DNA of 64,000 nucleotides from Paenibacillus xylaniclasticus (GCF_004001065.1 NZ_BIML01000006.1:266769-330768); one strand, 5' to 3'. Shown: positions 19,502 through 28,588, counted from the first letter of the stretch. Numbers and translations are program-made. Notes: generated by a model not told the origin, from the letters alone.

Positions 19502-20242
19502 TCGCCTCTTGTCCCCTTAATGGTCGGCGGGCCGCTGATGTCGCCATATAGGTATCTAGCAAATCGTATATCACTCGCCCCCATCTATTTATATTAAATA
19601 TACAAATTGTAAAAATTGTATCATCTTGTTGTTTGATAGGCAATGTCACTAATCCTATACATTGTTTAAATATTTAAACATTTGTATAAATTTTTTCCAA
19701 AATTAAAGCAGTAAAAGGGCAGGAATCCCGAATCTATGATTCGAATAGAGAGCGCCAAATTCGCAGCATGAAATCTGCAAAGCGATCAAGCGGTATTGGA
19801 CAGGTGAAACTTACAGGTCAATCAATCGTGTGAGTCTAAACGAAGGATGAGTTGTGAATCTGAGGCAGTCTTGCGATTTGAGTTGAGTTGAGTAGAGTTG
19901 AGTAGAGTTGAGTAGAGCTGTAGAGTTGAGTTCATCTGTAATCTAGCGGCAAATTGCTCATTGCTTCTTAACGTTAGAGGAATGAGATTGGAATTGTAGT
20001 TTAAATAATAACAAAATTTGAAAACCCTTTCAAGGGAATATGGCCTCAAAAGTAAGCGAACCAAGTTACGTATACAGGTGCACGACTTCGCTACAAACGA
20101 GTTATTCACGCGAAATATATGCAGAGTGTGCAGGCTTTCCTCAACTACTCTTTCGCAAATGGCTAAATTACTGCAATTAACGCAGGAATGGGCCCGCGTG
20201 GCAATTCAACACGTGCGACTTTGCTCGGCATAAATAAAAGGT
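19502..20242. other. AT-rich intergenic region upstream of the eCIS operon
   Basis: About 740 bases without a convincing gene. The first 200 bases upstream of the ATPase gene are very AT-rich and could contain the eCIS promoter, though I could not assign boxes with confidence. A short frame at 20018-20233 on the + strand (TTG start, 71 codons) has no ribosome binding site and no recognisable family. A small direct repeat lies at 19879-19932. Confidence 0.6.
19879..19932. repeat. GAGTTGAGTA short tandem repeat
   Basis: Consecutive copies of GAGTTGAGTA/GAGTTGAGTAGA on the + strand, about four units with slight variation. It lies in noncoding DNA between the eCIS promoter side and the nan genes; it is a simple minisatellite with no assigned role. 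Confidence 0.75.
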
Positions 20243-20271
20243 AGAAAAATAGGGGCTGATTGAACAGCCCC
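20243..20271 (-). terminator. Rho-independent terminator after nanE
   Basis: GGGGCTG (20252-20258) pairs with CAGCCCC (20265-20271) around a 6-base loop, and the minus strand continues into TATTTTTC. It ends the nan operon. Confidence 0.8.
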
Positions 20272-20288
20272 ATTGTGTACATCCAGCG

Positions 20289-20966
20289 CTATTTGATCGC
20301 CGCTATGAAACGTTTCGTTATTTCCATTGGACGTGTAATGGCTCCGCCGACGACTGCGGATGTCGCGCCGAGCTCCAGGCAGCGCTTCAGCATCTCCGGC
20401 GTTAGTACGTTGCCTTCGGCGATGACCGGGATTGAAACTTGATGAACGACCGCCTTCAGAAAGGCGAAATCGTCGTCATAGAGCTTCGAAGCAGAGGTGT
20501 ACGGCGTATAGCCGTGAAGCGTCGTCGATACGCAGTCGAAGCCGAGCGCCTGAGCGGTGACCGCTTCCTCCACCGTCGAAATATCCGCCATCAGCTGAAC
20601 CTCAGGAGCCTGCTCCCGGCAATATTGAACGAGCTCAGCTGTTGTGATACCGCCCGGACGCCGACGGTTCGTCGCATCGAGAGCGATCATCTCGCAATCG
20701 CTTGCCAGCAGCTCGTTGATTTCCCGCTTCGTCGCCGTAATGAACACTTCACTGTCCTCGTAATCGCGCTTGACGATGCCGATAACCGGCAAGCTGACTT
20801 CCCGCTTAATCGCGAGAATATCTTCTCTCGTATTGGCACGAATGCCCACGGCGCCGCCCCACATCGCCGCGAGCGCCAGCTTGGACATAATAAAGGGGCT
20901 GTGCAGCGGTTCATGCGGGAGCGCCTGACACGATACGACTAGCCCGCCTGCGATCTGCTTAAGCAT
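20289..20966 (-). CDS. nanE: N-acetylmannosamine-6-phosphate 2-epimerase
   Basis: 225 residues from ATG 20966, overlapping the nanA stop. It converts ManNAc-6-P to GlcNAc-6-P. Family features: [16 protein letters not shown] at the start, [68 protein letters not shown] and [12 protein letters not shown] with [14 protein letters not shown], a TIM-barrel with the catalytic Lys of IVKRDY. It is the last gene of the cluster, followed by a terminator. Together with nanA and the ROK kinase it forms the complete route from sialic acid to GlcNAc-6-P. Confidence 0.95.
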   Translation of the reverse strand: MLKQIAGGLVVSCQALPHEPLHSPFIMSKLALAAMWGGAVGIRANTREDILAIKREVSLPVIGIVKRDYEDSEVFITATKREINELLASDCEMIALDATNRRRPGGITTAELVQYCREQAPEVQLMADISTVEEAVTAQALGFDCVSTTLHGYTPYTSASKLYDDDFAFLKAVVHQVSIPVIAEGNVLTPEMLKRCLELGATSAVVGGAITRPMEITKRFIAAIK

Positions 20967-21894
20967 GGCGTTCACCCACATGCGCGTACCGAGCAATCGC
21001 TGCAGTGATCTCCTGGTTCAGCTCAATAAGCGAATCTTGATGCTCGGGACGAACTGGCAGCAACGGCAGGCGCGGCTGTCCTGTCTCGATACCGCGCAAT
21101 TGCAGAATCGCCTTGCAAGCGCCGTACAGGGACGGATAGCCGATCAGCTTCTTAATGATGCCGTTGATAACATTCTGAAGCGACTGCGCCTCCTGGATAC
21201 GCCCTTGCAGGAACAATTGATTGAGCGCGCAGAACAGCTCCGGCATTACGCCGTACGTGCCGCCGATGCCGCCGTCAGCACCCATGATTCGGCCCGCGAG
21301 AAACTGCTCGTCCGGTCCGTTGAACACGAGAAAATCGTCGCCGCCGGCTTCTTTATACTGCTGCAGGTCGAACGTGCTTTCGCCGGACATTTTGACCCCG
21401 ACCACTTTATCTTGAGCAGCGAGCTTGCGAAGCAGCGGCACCGGCAAGTTAAAGCCTGTCGTCTGCGGAATGTTATAGATGATAAATGGCAGCGACGAGC
21501 TGTTGATCATCTCCTGCCAATGGTTCTCGACAGCCGCCTCAGATAATCGGTAGTAGATGGACGGTACAGCCGAAATGGCATCCGCGCCGCATTGCTCGGC
21601 ATGCTTAGACAGCTCCACGCTGTCGCGAGTCGAATTGGCTCCGACGTGAACGATGATCGTCAGCTCGCCTTTAACCTCTTCCATTACCGCTTCAAGCATT
21701 GCCTTACGCTCTTCTACGCTTTGCAGGATGCCTTCGCCTGAACTGCCGCCGACATACAGACCTTTCACGCCGGTTGATGCGTAATAGCGAGCCAGCTTCT
21801 TCGCACGCTCACGGCTTACCTCTCCATTGTCATCGTAAGCGGAATACAGTGCGATATAGATACCTTGAAATTTAGCTACAATTCCTGTTGTCAT
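20959..21894 (-). CDS. nanA: N-acetylneuraminate lyase
   Basis: 311 residues from ATG 21894, with GGAGAG 8 bases upstream. It cleaves Neu5Ac to ManNAc and pyruvate. Class I aldolase features: [71 protein letters not shown] (the Y-N-I-P block), [10 protein letters not shown] with the Schiff-base Lys, and [26 protein letters not shown]. Its start overlaps the kinase gene by 23 bp, so the three nan genes are translationally linked. Confidence 0.95.
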   Translation of the reverse strand: MTTGIVAKFQGIYIALYSAYDDNGEVSRERAKKLARYYASTGVKGLYVGGSSGEGILQSVEERKAMLEAVMEEVKGELTIIVHVGANSTRDSVELSKHAEQCGADAISAVPSIYYRLSEAAVENHWQEMINSSSLPFIIYNIPQTTGFNLPVPLLRKLAAQDKVVGVKMSGESTFDLQQYKEAGGDDFLVFNGPDEQFLAGRIMGADGGIGGTYGVMPELFCALNQLFLQGRIQEAQSLQNVINGIIKKLIGYPSLYGACKAILQLRGIETGQPRLPLLPVRPEHQDSLIELNQEITAAIARYAHVGERHA

Positions 21895-22792
21895 GATGTT
21901 CACTCTCCGATTGTTCATTATAGTAAGGATATACTGCACCCATAAGAGCGGCACGATTGCCTAGCTCCGCCGCGGTCAGCCTCGTCTTCGAAAAGCCTTC
22001 CGGCAAATAATCATTCATATGTGCTTGTATACGGTCGAGCAAAAACTCCCTCTGCTCCGATACGGCTCCGCCGATAACAATAAGCGCCGGGTCGATCATC
22101 AAGACGACCTCAGCCAGCCCTCTGGCGATCTGCTCCGCCCAGCGCTCAATCAAGCCGAGGCACGCTTCGTCGCCTGCGCGTGCCTGCTCGAACAGCTCGC
22201 GGCCGCCGCCGACGAAATTCGGCAGCTCATGGGCTGCCTGCTTCATCAGCGCCGACATGGACGCCCGCTGCTCATACGTCGTGTCAGTCGCCTTATCGTA
22301 CAAGGTATGGCCAATCTCGCCTGCTCGGCTGCTGTGCCCGGTTACGAGCCTGCCGCCGCTGAACAGCGCGCCGCCAATTCCGGTACCAATTGCGACGCAG
22401 AAGAAATGATCGCAGTTCTGCGCGGCTCCCTTCCAACGCTCGCCAAGCGCAGCCGCATTCACGTCGTTCGTGACAACGGTGGGTATGCCGTAACGGCTCT
22501 CGATGAGATGCTTCAGGTTCGTTCCCGCATAGTTCGGCATCGTCTCTCCTGCATACACAATTTCTCCGCTTGCCGGATCGACGACACCAGCTGTACTAAT
22601 GCCGACCCCTGCGACTCCTTCGAATAAGAACCTCAATCGGTCGATAATGCCGTATACCGCCTCCGGGATGCGGATATCGACCTGCCCTTTGGGCGTCGCG
22701 ACCGAATGATGGAACACGATTGCCGCCTCATCATCAAGGACGGCGAATTTGATTGCGGTTCCGCCGATGTCGATTGCGATATACCGTCTCAT
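21872..22792 (-). CDS. nanK: ROK-family kinase, likely N-acetylmannosamine kinase
   Basis: 306 residues. ROK features: IAIDIGGTAIKFAVLDD (phosphate-binding), GVGISTAGVVDP, VTNDVNAAALGE with the catalytic Asp, and FFCVAIGTGIGGALFSGG. After GHSSRAGEIGHTLYD the usual zinc motif CxCGxxGCxE is missing, as in a subset of ROK kinases from Gram-positive bacteria. Position between the transporter and nanA/nanE argues for ManNAc kinase (NanK). A general sugar kinase cannot be excluded. Confidence 0.88.
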   Translation of the reverse strand: MRRYIAIDIGGTAIKFAVLDDEAAIVFHHSVATPKGQVDIRIPEAVYGIIDRLRFLFEGVAGVGISTAGVVDPASGEIVYAGETMPNYAGTNLKHLIESRYGIPTVVTNDVNAAALGERWKGAAQNCDHFFCVAIGTGIGGALFSGGRLVTGHSSRAGEIGHTLYDKATDTTYEQRASMSALMKQAAHELPNFVGGGRELFEQARAGDEACLGLIERWAEQIARGLAEVVLMIDPALIVIGGAVSEQREFLLDRIQAHMNDYLPEGFSKTRLTAAELGNRAALMGAVYPYYNEQSESEHHDNRNCS

Positions 22793-22812
22793 CGTTCATC
22801 CCGCCCTCTTCG

Positions 22813-23658
22813 TTATTCCTTCACGGCGCCGATCGAGATGCCGCGGGTGAAATACTGCTGGAACAGAACGAATATGATCAGCATCGGAATCGCCGCGACG
22901 GTCGCACCCGCCATTTTGTAAGCAAAGTTCGGATTTAAATCCTGCATCAGCGTCGCTACGCCGACCATCAGCGTCTTACTGTTCTTCTCTTGCCCAACGA
23001 CGAGCTGCCACAGGTAATCGTTCCAGACTTGAACGAAGTTCAGAATAAACAGCGCACCGATGCCTGGCTTCACGATTGGCAGAAGTACCTGCACGAACGT
23101 CCGTACTTCGCCAGCGCCGTCGATTCTCGCCGCTTCACGCAGCGCGTCCGGCGCACTGTCGAAGAAGCCCTTGAGCAGGAACACGCCGAAAGCGATTGCA
23201 ACGTTCGGCCAGATCATGCCGAACAGATTATTAACAAGGCCAAGCTCCTGCGTAAGACGGAACAGCGGCACGATCATGACTTCCTTCGGCACCATCATGC
23301 TGGAGACGAAGACGATGAAGATAACCGTTCTCCCTTTGAAACGCAGCTTCGAGAATGCATAGGCAGCCATCGAGCTCGCGATAACGACGAGCACCGTCGT
23401 TACTCCTGCAACGAATAAGCTGTTGAACGTCCAGCGAAGAGCAGGCTGGTTCTGGAACACTTCATAGTAATTGTCGAACGTGAAAGTCTTCGGCCACCAA
23501 TCCGGCGGCATCTTGATGACGTCGGAGCTGTTCTTCAGCGAGCTTGTGAACAGCCAATAGAGCGGGAATAGGTTTAAAAGTGCAAAGAAGACGATGACGA
23601 TATTGGAGATAACGTCGTACGTTTCTCTTTTTTTCAATGATTTCGGATGTTGCTGCAT
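22813..23658 (-). CDS. ABC sugar transporter permease (MalG/ThuG type)
   Basis: 281 residues with six hydrophobic segments and the inner-membrane signature EAARIDGAGEVRTFVQVLLPIVKPG (EAA loop) near residue 190. The N-terminus ISNIVIVFFALLNLFPLYWLFTSSLK is typical of the CUT1 second permease. It follows the other permease by 11 bp. No ATPase gene is present, so a shared MsmX-like ATPase probably energises it. Context suggests an amino sugar or sialic acid substrate; the substrate is inference. Confidence 0.9.
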   Translation of the reverse strand: MQQHPKSLKKRETYDVISNIVIVFFALLNLFPLYWLFTSSLKNSSDVIKMPPDWWPKTFTFDNYYEVFQNQPALRWTFNSLFVAGVTTVLVVIASSMAAYAFSKLRFKGRTVIFIVFVSSMMVPKEVMIVPLFRLTQELGLVNNLFGMIWPNVAIAFGVFLLKGFFDSAPDALREAARIDGAGEVRTFVQVLLPIVKPGIGALFILNFVQVWNDYLWQLVVGQEKNSKTLMVGVATLMQDLNPNFAYKMAGATVAAIPMLIIFVLFQQYFTRGISIGAVKE

Positions 23659-23669
23659 CGTGATCCCCC

Positions 23670-24545
23670 TTACTTCTCTTTAAACATCGCTCTAAGCTGA
23701 GGCACCGATAGCAGCAGCGTAATGATGAACATGATCACCCCTACAGCGGAAGCAACGCCAAGCTGGTTGTACTTGAACGCATTGTTGTAGAGATAATACA
23801 TCATCGTAACGGTCGCGTTGTTCGGTCCCCCGCCGGTCAGCATCTGGATAACGACGAAGATTTTGAGCACGGCGATGATGTTAATGATCGTGATGTAGAT
23901 CGTCGTCGGCTTCACGAGCGGAATTAAGATTTGGAAGATAACACGGAGACGGCTTGCGCCATCCACCTCGGCTGCCTCGAACAAGTCTTTCGGAACGCCG
24001 ATCATAGATGCAATGTATAGAATGATCGCCTGGCCGACATTCGTCGCGAAGGTGACGAAGATGACAACCGGTAATACCGTATTTTTGTTGCCAAGTAAGT
24101 TAAATGTACTGAAATCCATCTCCCGCGCTGCAAACGATATAAGTCCGTTAGCCGGATTGAGCAGAAAGCCCCATACCATACTCATGACAACCATCGATAC
24201 CATAACCGGGATATAATAGCTGCCTCGAATGAAGGAGACATATTTCGCATTTTTGTCGAACACAGCGGACGATACGAATAGAGCAAATACGACGGTCAGA
24301 ATGACGATAAAGACGACGAAAATAACGGTGTTAATAATCGATTTAAAAAATACAGGATCATTGAACAGCGTCACGTAGTTGTCCAAGCCGACGAACGTTT
24401 CCTGCTTATATTGGACTTTATAAAGACTTAGCCGTATGCCTTCTATAATCGGATAAACGATAAACAGGAGAAACAAGAGCAGCTGCGGCAGGATGAACAG
24501 ATAGCCTGTGATGTTATCCTTCCAGACTTGATTGCGTAGTTTCAT
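23670..24545 (-). CDS. ABC sugar transporter permease (UgpA/MalF type)
   Basis: 291 residues with hydrophobic segments from ITGYLFILPQLLLFLLFIVYPIIEGIRLSLYK onwards, and the EAA loop AAEVDGASRLRVIFQILIPLVKPTT near residue 200. CUT1-family first permease. The start follows the binding-protein gene by 119 bp, a spacer containing a strong hairpin, typical for reducing expression relative to the lipoprotein. Confidence 0.9.
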   Translation of the reverse strand: MKLRNQVWKDNITGYLFILPQLLLFLLFIVYPIIEGIRLSLYKVQYKQETFVGLDNYVTLFNDPVFFKSIINTVIFVVFIVILTVVFALFVSSAVFDKNAKYVSFIRGSYYIPVMVSMVVMSMVWGFLLNPANGLISFAAREMDFSTFNLLGNKNTVLPVVIFVTFATNVGQAIILYIASMIGVPKDLFEAAEVDGASRLRVIFQILIPLVKPTTIYITIINIIAVLKIFVVIQMLTGGGPNNATVTMMYYLYNNAFKYNQLGVASAVGVIMFIITLLLSVPQLRAMFKEK

Positions 24546-24574
24546 GGATATCCGTTCCCTTTCTCATCCGGTTC

Positions 24575-24597
24575 CCGCCGCCTAAGATAGGCGGCGG
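24575..24597. promoter_or_regulatory. Intercistronic hairpin between lipoprotein and permease genes
   Basis: A perfect 10-bp stem, CCGCCGCCTA (24575-24584) with TAGGCGGCGG (24588-24597), loop of 3. It has no U tract on the minus strand, so it is probably an mRNA-stabilising or attenuating hairpin rather than a terminator. Confidence 0.7.
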
Positions 24598-24664
24598 AAG
24601 ACCGAGTATTGATCTTGCCGGACGGATCGTACTCCGGCGGATTGCTGTGGTTATTCATGAGCGA

Positions 24665-26083
24665 CTACTGAATAACCGAGCTCTCGCGTGCTTTCTGAAT
24701 AACGGTATTGCCCTTGCTCTCATAATCCTTAACGGCCTGCTCCGGCGTTTTCTCTCCGACGTACATCGCCTGCAGCTCTGGATAGAGCACTTGGCGGAGC
24801 TCACTGTAGCCTGGCACGTTGCCGGTGAAGCTGAACATATGCTCTGCGTTCGCATCATAAGCAGCGAACAGCGGGTATTGATCCTTCAATTGTTCTACAA
24901 CCGAGCTGCGAACCGGGATACTATTCTTCGATGCCGACACAAGCTCTGGATCACTGGAGAAAAACTTAACGAAGTCCTTAGCTGCTTCCGTCTTCACAGC
25001 ATCGCCCGTTTTGAATACACTCGCACCGACTACATACGTGAAGGACAAAGGTTTGCCCGAAGCAGACGGAATGTTCGCCAGCCGGATGTCGAACTTCGGC
25101 GCTTTACCAGCGTTCATGTCTGCCTTCGCGTTATTAAACAGAATCGCGTTCGTAAAGCTGATCGCCAGCTGCTGGTTCTGGAACATGGCGTTCGCATCGT
25201 TCGACGATACCGATTCCGCACCCGGATTCGTGTATCCAGCGTCATAGATGCTCTTCATCCACTCTGCCGCTTTAATCCCCTTCTCATCGCTAAGTGCGAT
25301 ATTGCCGTTCTCGTCGAAGAACGAGCTGCCGAACGCGCGCAGGTAAGCGAGATTCCACGTATCACCCTGATTGTTCAGCGCGAAGAGTCCCATCGGATAA
25401 GCGTTCGGATATTGGTCCTTCGGCAGTTTATCCTTCAGCGTCTTCAGAATGTTGTTGAACTCGTCAAGTGTCCACGTCTTAATTTCGTTCTCGCCGCCGA
25501 TCATCGAATCCAGACCAGCTGCCCGGAACATGTCTGCGTTGTATGCGAATGTACCCGGATTATGGGAGAACGGATAGAAGTAGATATCTTTATTCGTGCC
25601 GTAAGTGACGTTATCCCAATAGCTTTGATCAATATCTTTCTTAGCTTCGTCATCAATAATGTCGTTCAGCGGCTCAAGAGCGCCGCGGTGCGCATAATCG
25701 CCCATTGCGAACACGCTTTCAAAGAAAATATCAGGAGGTGTACCGCCGTTCAGATTGACATTGAGCAGCTCGTCCCGCTGATCGCCGGCTATGACTTGTA
25801 CATTCACTTTCACGTCATACTTGTCATACTGCTTGGAGAACTTGTCCGCCGCGTATTTGAAGAAGCTGTCATAGTCCGCCTTGGGCTCCGTTGCATCGAA
25901 TACGCCTTTCCATTGCGGTGTAAGCCACAGTGCGAGCTCAACTTTTTTCTTGCCGTTGGCTGTTCCATCTGTACCCTTGTCTTCAGCTGTACCAGCTGAC
26001 TTACCTCCGGAGCAGCCTGCCAGCAGCGCGATCACGAGCATGAGTGAGGTGATTGTCGTCAACCGTTTGCTTTTGTTAAACAT
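24665..26083 (-). CDS. ABC transporter solute-binding lipoprotein
   Basis: 472 residues. Residues 1-24 form a lipoprotein signal with lipobox ALLAGC. The mature part shows VELALWLTPQWKG, VQVIAGDQRDELLNVNLNGGTPPDIFF and YFYPFSHNPGTFAYNADMFRAAGL, a family 1 extracellular binding protein. It captures the sugar outside the membrane and delivers it to the two permeases encoded downstream. Context predicts sialic acid or a related amino sugar. Confidence 0.9.
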   Translation of the reverse strand: MFNKSKRLTTITSLMLVIALLAGCSGGKSAGTAEDKGTDGTANGKKKVELALWLTPQWKGVFDATEPKADYDSFFKYAADKFSKQYDKYDVKVNVQVIAGDQRDELLNVNLNGGTPPDIFFESVFAMGDYAHRGALEPLNDIIDDEAKKDIDQSYWDNVTYGTNKDIYFYPFSHNPGTFAYNADMFRAAGLDSMIGGENEIKTWTLDEFNNILKTLKDKLPKDQYPNAYPMGLFALNNQGDTWNLAYLRAFGSSFFDENGNIALSDEKGIKAAEWMKSIYDAGYTNPGAESVSSNDANAMFQNQQLAISFTNAILFNNAKADMNAGKAPKFDIRLANIPSASGKPLSFTYVVGASVFKTGDAVKTEAAKDFVKFFSSDPELVSASKNSIPVRSSVVEQLKDQYPLFAAYDANAEHMFSFTGNVPGYSELRQVLYPELQAMYVGEKTPEQAVKDYESKGNTVIQKARESSVIQ

Positions 26084-26141
26084 GGAGCATTTCCCCCTTG
26101 ATTATCATGTCGATTCATCTGATCGTTCCAATGACGACGAG

Positions 26142-26612
26142 TTAGAGCAGCGATGCTTTTACTTTCACGACGACCTTCTTCAATTGCGAGGTCGCCTTCT
26201 CGGTCAGGCAGGGACGGTGAATATCGTCAGGCGACAGCACCATGAACATTCCCGGTATAAGCTTGATCATCGTCTCGCCTGGAAGCTCACCATATAATGC
26301 ACAATCATTCCCCGCATCGTACGGCTGCACAGGAGCGCAGGAATCGTCATCCCGCTTCCAGCCTATCCATTCCTCGCCCTGAAGCACGTAATGAATGTCA
26401 TAGTACTGCTCATGCTTCTCGGCGGGCTGCTCTTCTTTCAGCTTCGTATTCACCGACATTAGTCTTGCATACATGTCCTCTCCCCAAATCGGGTAAAGAC
26501 CTTCTTCCAGTATGCCCTTATCCATGGATACCAAAAAATCGATCGCCCGGCTGATGACCGGATGCATCTCCTGCCGCTGAACCCCCCAACGGTCTACAGT
26601 ACCTACCATCAT
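26142..26612 (-). CDS. YhcH/YjgK/YiaL-family protein, likely sialic acid anomerase
   Basis: 156 residues. MYARLMSVNTKLKEEQPAEKHEQYYDIHYVLQGEEWIGW and MFMVLSPDDIHRPCL are the conserved YhcH beta-barrel motifs, with His and Glu metal ligands (KHEQYYDIHYV, DDIHRP). Escherichia coli YhcH (NanQ) accelerates sialic acid anomer interconversion, and this gene heads a nan cluster, so the same role is likely. It is the first gene after the promoter region at 26694-26722; GGAGG lies 10 bases upstream of the ATG. Confidence 0.85.
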   Translation of the reverse strand: MMVGTVDRWGVQRQEMHPVISRAIDFLVSMDKGILEEGLYPIWGEDMYARLMSVNTKLKEEQPAEKHEQYYDIHYVLQGEEWIGWKRDDDSCAPVQPYDAGNDCALYGELPGETMIKLIPGMFMVLSPDDIHRPCLTEKATSQLKKVVVKVKASLL

Positions 26613-26693
26613 CTCGCTCTACCCTCCTAATCTAAGGTGGCTGAAGCCGATTACATCTTGGCTGCCGATCATCCTCGGCTGGCTTCTACGCTC

Positions 26694-26722
26694 ATTATAG
26701 GCCGCTGAAAGCGCAATCAATA
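26694..26722 (-). promoter_or_regulatory. Candidate sigma-A promoter of the nan operon with internal cre-like site
   Basis: On the minus strand a TATTGA hexamer (26717-26722), 17-bp spacer and perfect TATAAT (26694-26699). Within it, TGAAAGCGCAATCA (26706-26719) matches the cre consensus at all but one fixed position, so CcpA would block polymerase. It lies about 80 bases before the YhcH-like gene. Confidence 0.65.
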
Positions 26723-26767
26723 GGAACGGAGTTTGGGAGTTTCGTTCATCATCTTTCGATAGGAGGC

Positions 26768-26820
26768 GAATGTTCACGATTTTAAGGCCGAATGTTCACT
26801 TTTTTGTGAATGCGCTTACA
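26768..26820. promoter_or_regulatory. Spaced direct repeat and second cre-like site
   Basis: GAATGTTCAC occurs at 26768-26777 and 26790-26799, an offset of 22 bp or two helical turns, suited to an AraC-type dimer such as the YesN-like regulator encoded at 27359-28588. A cre-like site, TGTAAGCGCATTCA on the minus strand, lies at 26807-26820. Both are upstream of the nan promoter. Confidence 0.55.
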
Positions 26821-26888
26821 TTTCTAATGAACCACCAACACTCCGTGCTGTAAAAGCCGACAGGAAGCTGCGAATTTTCTTTTTAACG

Positions 26889-26946
26889 AAAAAAAACAGC
26901 CATCGGATGAAGTGGTAGAACCACTGCCCATTCCAAGGAGCTGTTT
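26889..26946 (-). terminator. Terminator after the 96-aa gene
   Basis: AACAGC and GGCTGTT arms with an inner AGTGG/CCACT hairpin, followed on the minus strand by a run of eight T. It separates the two-component/96-aa unit from the nan operon. Confidence 0.75.
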
Positions 26947-26985
26947 CTTGAAATCCATAATATTGAGCTCAGTCTCATGCACCCG

Positions 26986-27276
26986 CTACTCACGTGGAAC
27001 AAAAGACGAACCAAACCTTTGTCTCATCTCCTGTTGAGTACGGATTGCCTCCTCATAAGAAGAGCCAGAAACAATAAAGAGCTTCAGTGCTTTATCCGGT
27101 CCCCAATGACTCACAATATTGATATGCTCAAAAGGATCATCAAACCAAATCATACTCGTCTCAACAAATTCACCTTTATCATGATAAACAAGATTGCCTG
27201 AATTTATCCCGTTATGTTGTTCAAGCATAAAGGTATCAATATCTCTTGTGTATGTAATGTAAAGCGTTTTGATCAT
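26986..27276 (-). CDS. Hypothetical 96-aa protein
   Basis: Begins MIKTLYITYTRDIDTF, with FDDPFEHINIVSHWGPD in the middle and SSYEEAIRTQQEMRQRFG near the end; no signal, membrane segment or family that I recognise. A ribosome binding site (AGAGG) precedes the ATG and a terminator follows. It could be a small alpha/beta cytoplasmic protein. It lies between the response regulator and the nan promoter region but has its own terminator, so linkage to sugar uptake is unproven. Confidence 0.6.
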   Translation of the reverse strand: MIKTLYITYTRDIDTFMLEQHNGINSGNLVYHDKGEFVETSMIWFDDPFEHINIVSHWGPDKALKLFIVSGSSYEEAIRTQQEMRQRFGSSFVPRE

Positions 27277-27297
27277 TTCATTATGCCTCTACAACAC

Positions 27298-27340
27298 AAA
27301 GGGACGTCCAGATAGTCAATAGAAACTGACGGACGACCCC
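27298..27340 (-). terminator. Weak terminator after the response regulator gene
   Basis: GGGACGTCC (27301-27309) pairs imperfectly with GGACGACCCC (27331-27340), followed on the minus strand by TTTGTG. Confidence 0.5.
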
Positions 27341-27358
27341 AAACGTTCAACGATATAA

Positions 27359-28588
27359 TTATTTATTGTTCGTACTCTCACCCTGCCCTTGCCGCTTTGC
27401 TCGATATTTCTGCGGACTGACGCCTTTAAGCTTTTTGAAAATCCGGCCGAAGTAATTGATGTTCTCGTACCCGACCTTCTGTGCGATCGCATAGCTGGGC
27501 ATGCTCGAATGCTCCAAATAGCGGGCTGCCTCCTCGACCCGCATCGCATTAATCCAATCGGTAAACCCGAACCCCGTCTCTTTCTTAAAAATTGTGCTCA
27601 AATAGCTCTCACTCATATTGATCATTTCCGCTGCCTGCTTAAGCGACAGCTCTTGAGCGATATTCGCCCTCATATAATCGATCAGCCGTTTGATGTCCTC
27701 GCGGGAAGGCTCCCGCAAGCGTGAGCTCGATAACGCTGCTTGCGCTTCCGCATAGAACGCCTTCGCCTCCGCCCAGCTCGCCAGCTCACCGCTCATCTCC
27801 AATTGTAGCGACAGCCCAAGCAGACGGCTTGCAGCACTGGCCAGCTGCTCGACTGCCCGCTCCCTCATAGGACCAGTCTCTCCGCTTCCGTTCCGATCAG
27901 CAAGCATAACGACAATATCGCCGTCCTGTACCTTTACAGGCTGGCTCTCCAGCATACGATCCAGCTCCGATTCGATCAGATGCTCCAGCAGCCGAAATAC
28001 CGATTTGTCCAGTGCGCTGCCGTCATGCCTGCTCTGTACACGCAGCACGAGCAGCGCGCACCCTGATGGCAGCTCCTCGGTTAGCTCGCTGGCATGCTCT
28101 GAACCTTGCTCCTCTCGCAGCAGCTGCGACAGCATACGGGATAATCTCGCCCTACGATCATCTACGGGACGGTCCGACCGATCTCTGGAAGCTGCCTGAG
28201 CTTGCTCTTCCGCCAGCTGCCTTGAAGATTCAACCAGTAAGTCCAGCAGCTCCGCTGGCTTCAAGGAGGTTTTAAGCAAGTAGTCCCGGGCTCCAAGCTT
28301 CATCGCTTTGCGTACATAATCGAATTCATTGTGACTGCTGAGGACGAATACGAGCATACGGGGATAACGCTGCTTCACCGTCTCGATCAAAGCCAAGCCA
28401 TCCATGCGCGGCATGACGATATCAGTCAGCAGAATGTCCGGTACCTGCCGCTCCATCAGCTCCAGTGCCTTCTCTCCGTCCCCGGCGTCGCCGATAAATT
28501 CAAAATTGTGCTTCTCCCAATCGATCAACGACTTGATGCCCAGCCTCACCAGCAGTTCATCGTCGACCAGCATCACTTTAAGCTTCAC
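27359..28588 (-). CDS. YesN-type response regulator, AraC output
   Basis: 409 residues. Receiver domain with VMLVDDELLVR, phospho-Asp in LLTDIVMPRMDG near residue 55 and KTSLKPAELL. A variable middle precedes a C-terminal AraC HTH (LKQAAEMINMSESYLSTIFKKETG and YAIAQKVGYENINYFGRIFKKLKGVSPQKYR). Its start overlaps the kinase stop by 4 bp. Likely controls the neighbouring ABC transporter/nan operon in response to external sugar. Confidence 0.93.
   Translation of the reverse strand: MKLKVMLVDDELLVRLGIKSLIDWEKHNFEFIGDAGDGEKALELMERQVPDILLTDIVMPRMDGLALIETVKQRYPRMLVFVLSSHNEFDYVRKAMKLGARDYLLKTSLKPAELLDLLVESSRQLAEEQAQAASRDRSDRPVDDRRARLSRMLSQLLREEQGSEHASELTEELPSGCALLVLRVQSRHDGSALDKSVFRLLEHLIESELDRMLESQPVKVQDGDIVVMLADRNGSGETGPMRERAVEQLASAASRLLGLSLQLEMSGELASWAEAKAFYAEAQAALSSSRLREPSREDIKRLIDYMRANIAQELSLKQAAEMINMSESYLSTIFKKETGFGFTDWINAMRVEEAARYLEHSSMPSYAIAQKVGYENINYFGRIFKKLKGVSPQKYRAKRQGQGESTNNK

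Noticed and set aside
20018..20233. 71-codon frame on the + strand in the gap before nanE
   Set aside because: TTG start without a ribosome binding site, no known family and no terminator; insufficient support for a gene.
24647..25999. A 450-codon open frame on the + strand
   Set aside because: It is antisense to the solute-binding lipoprotein gene, whose signal peptide and family motifs are clear; no ribosome binding site and no recognisable protein pattern.
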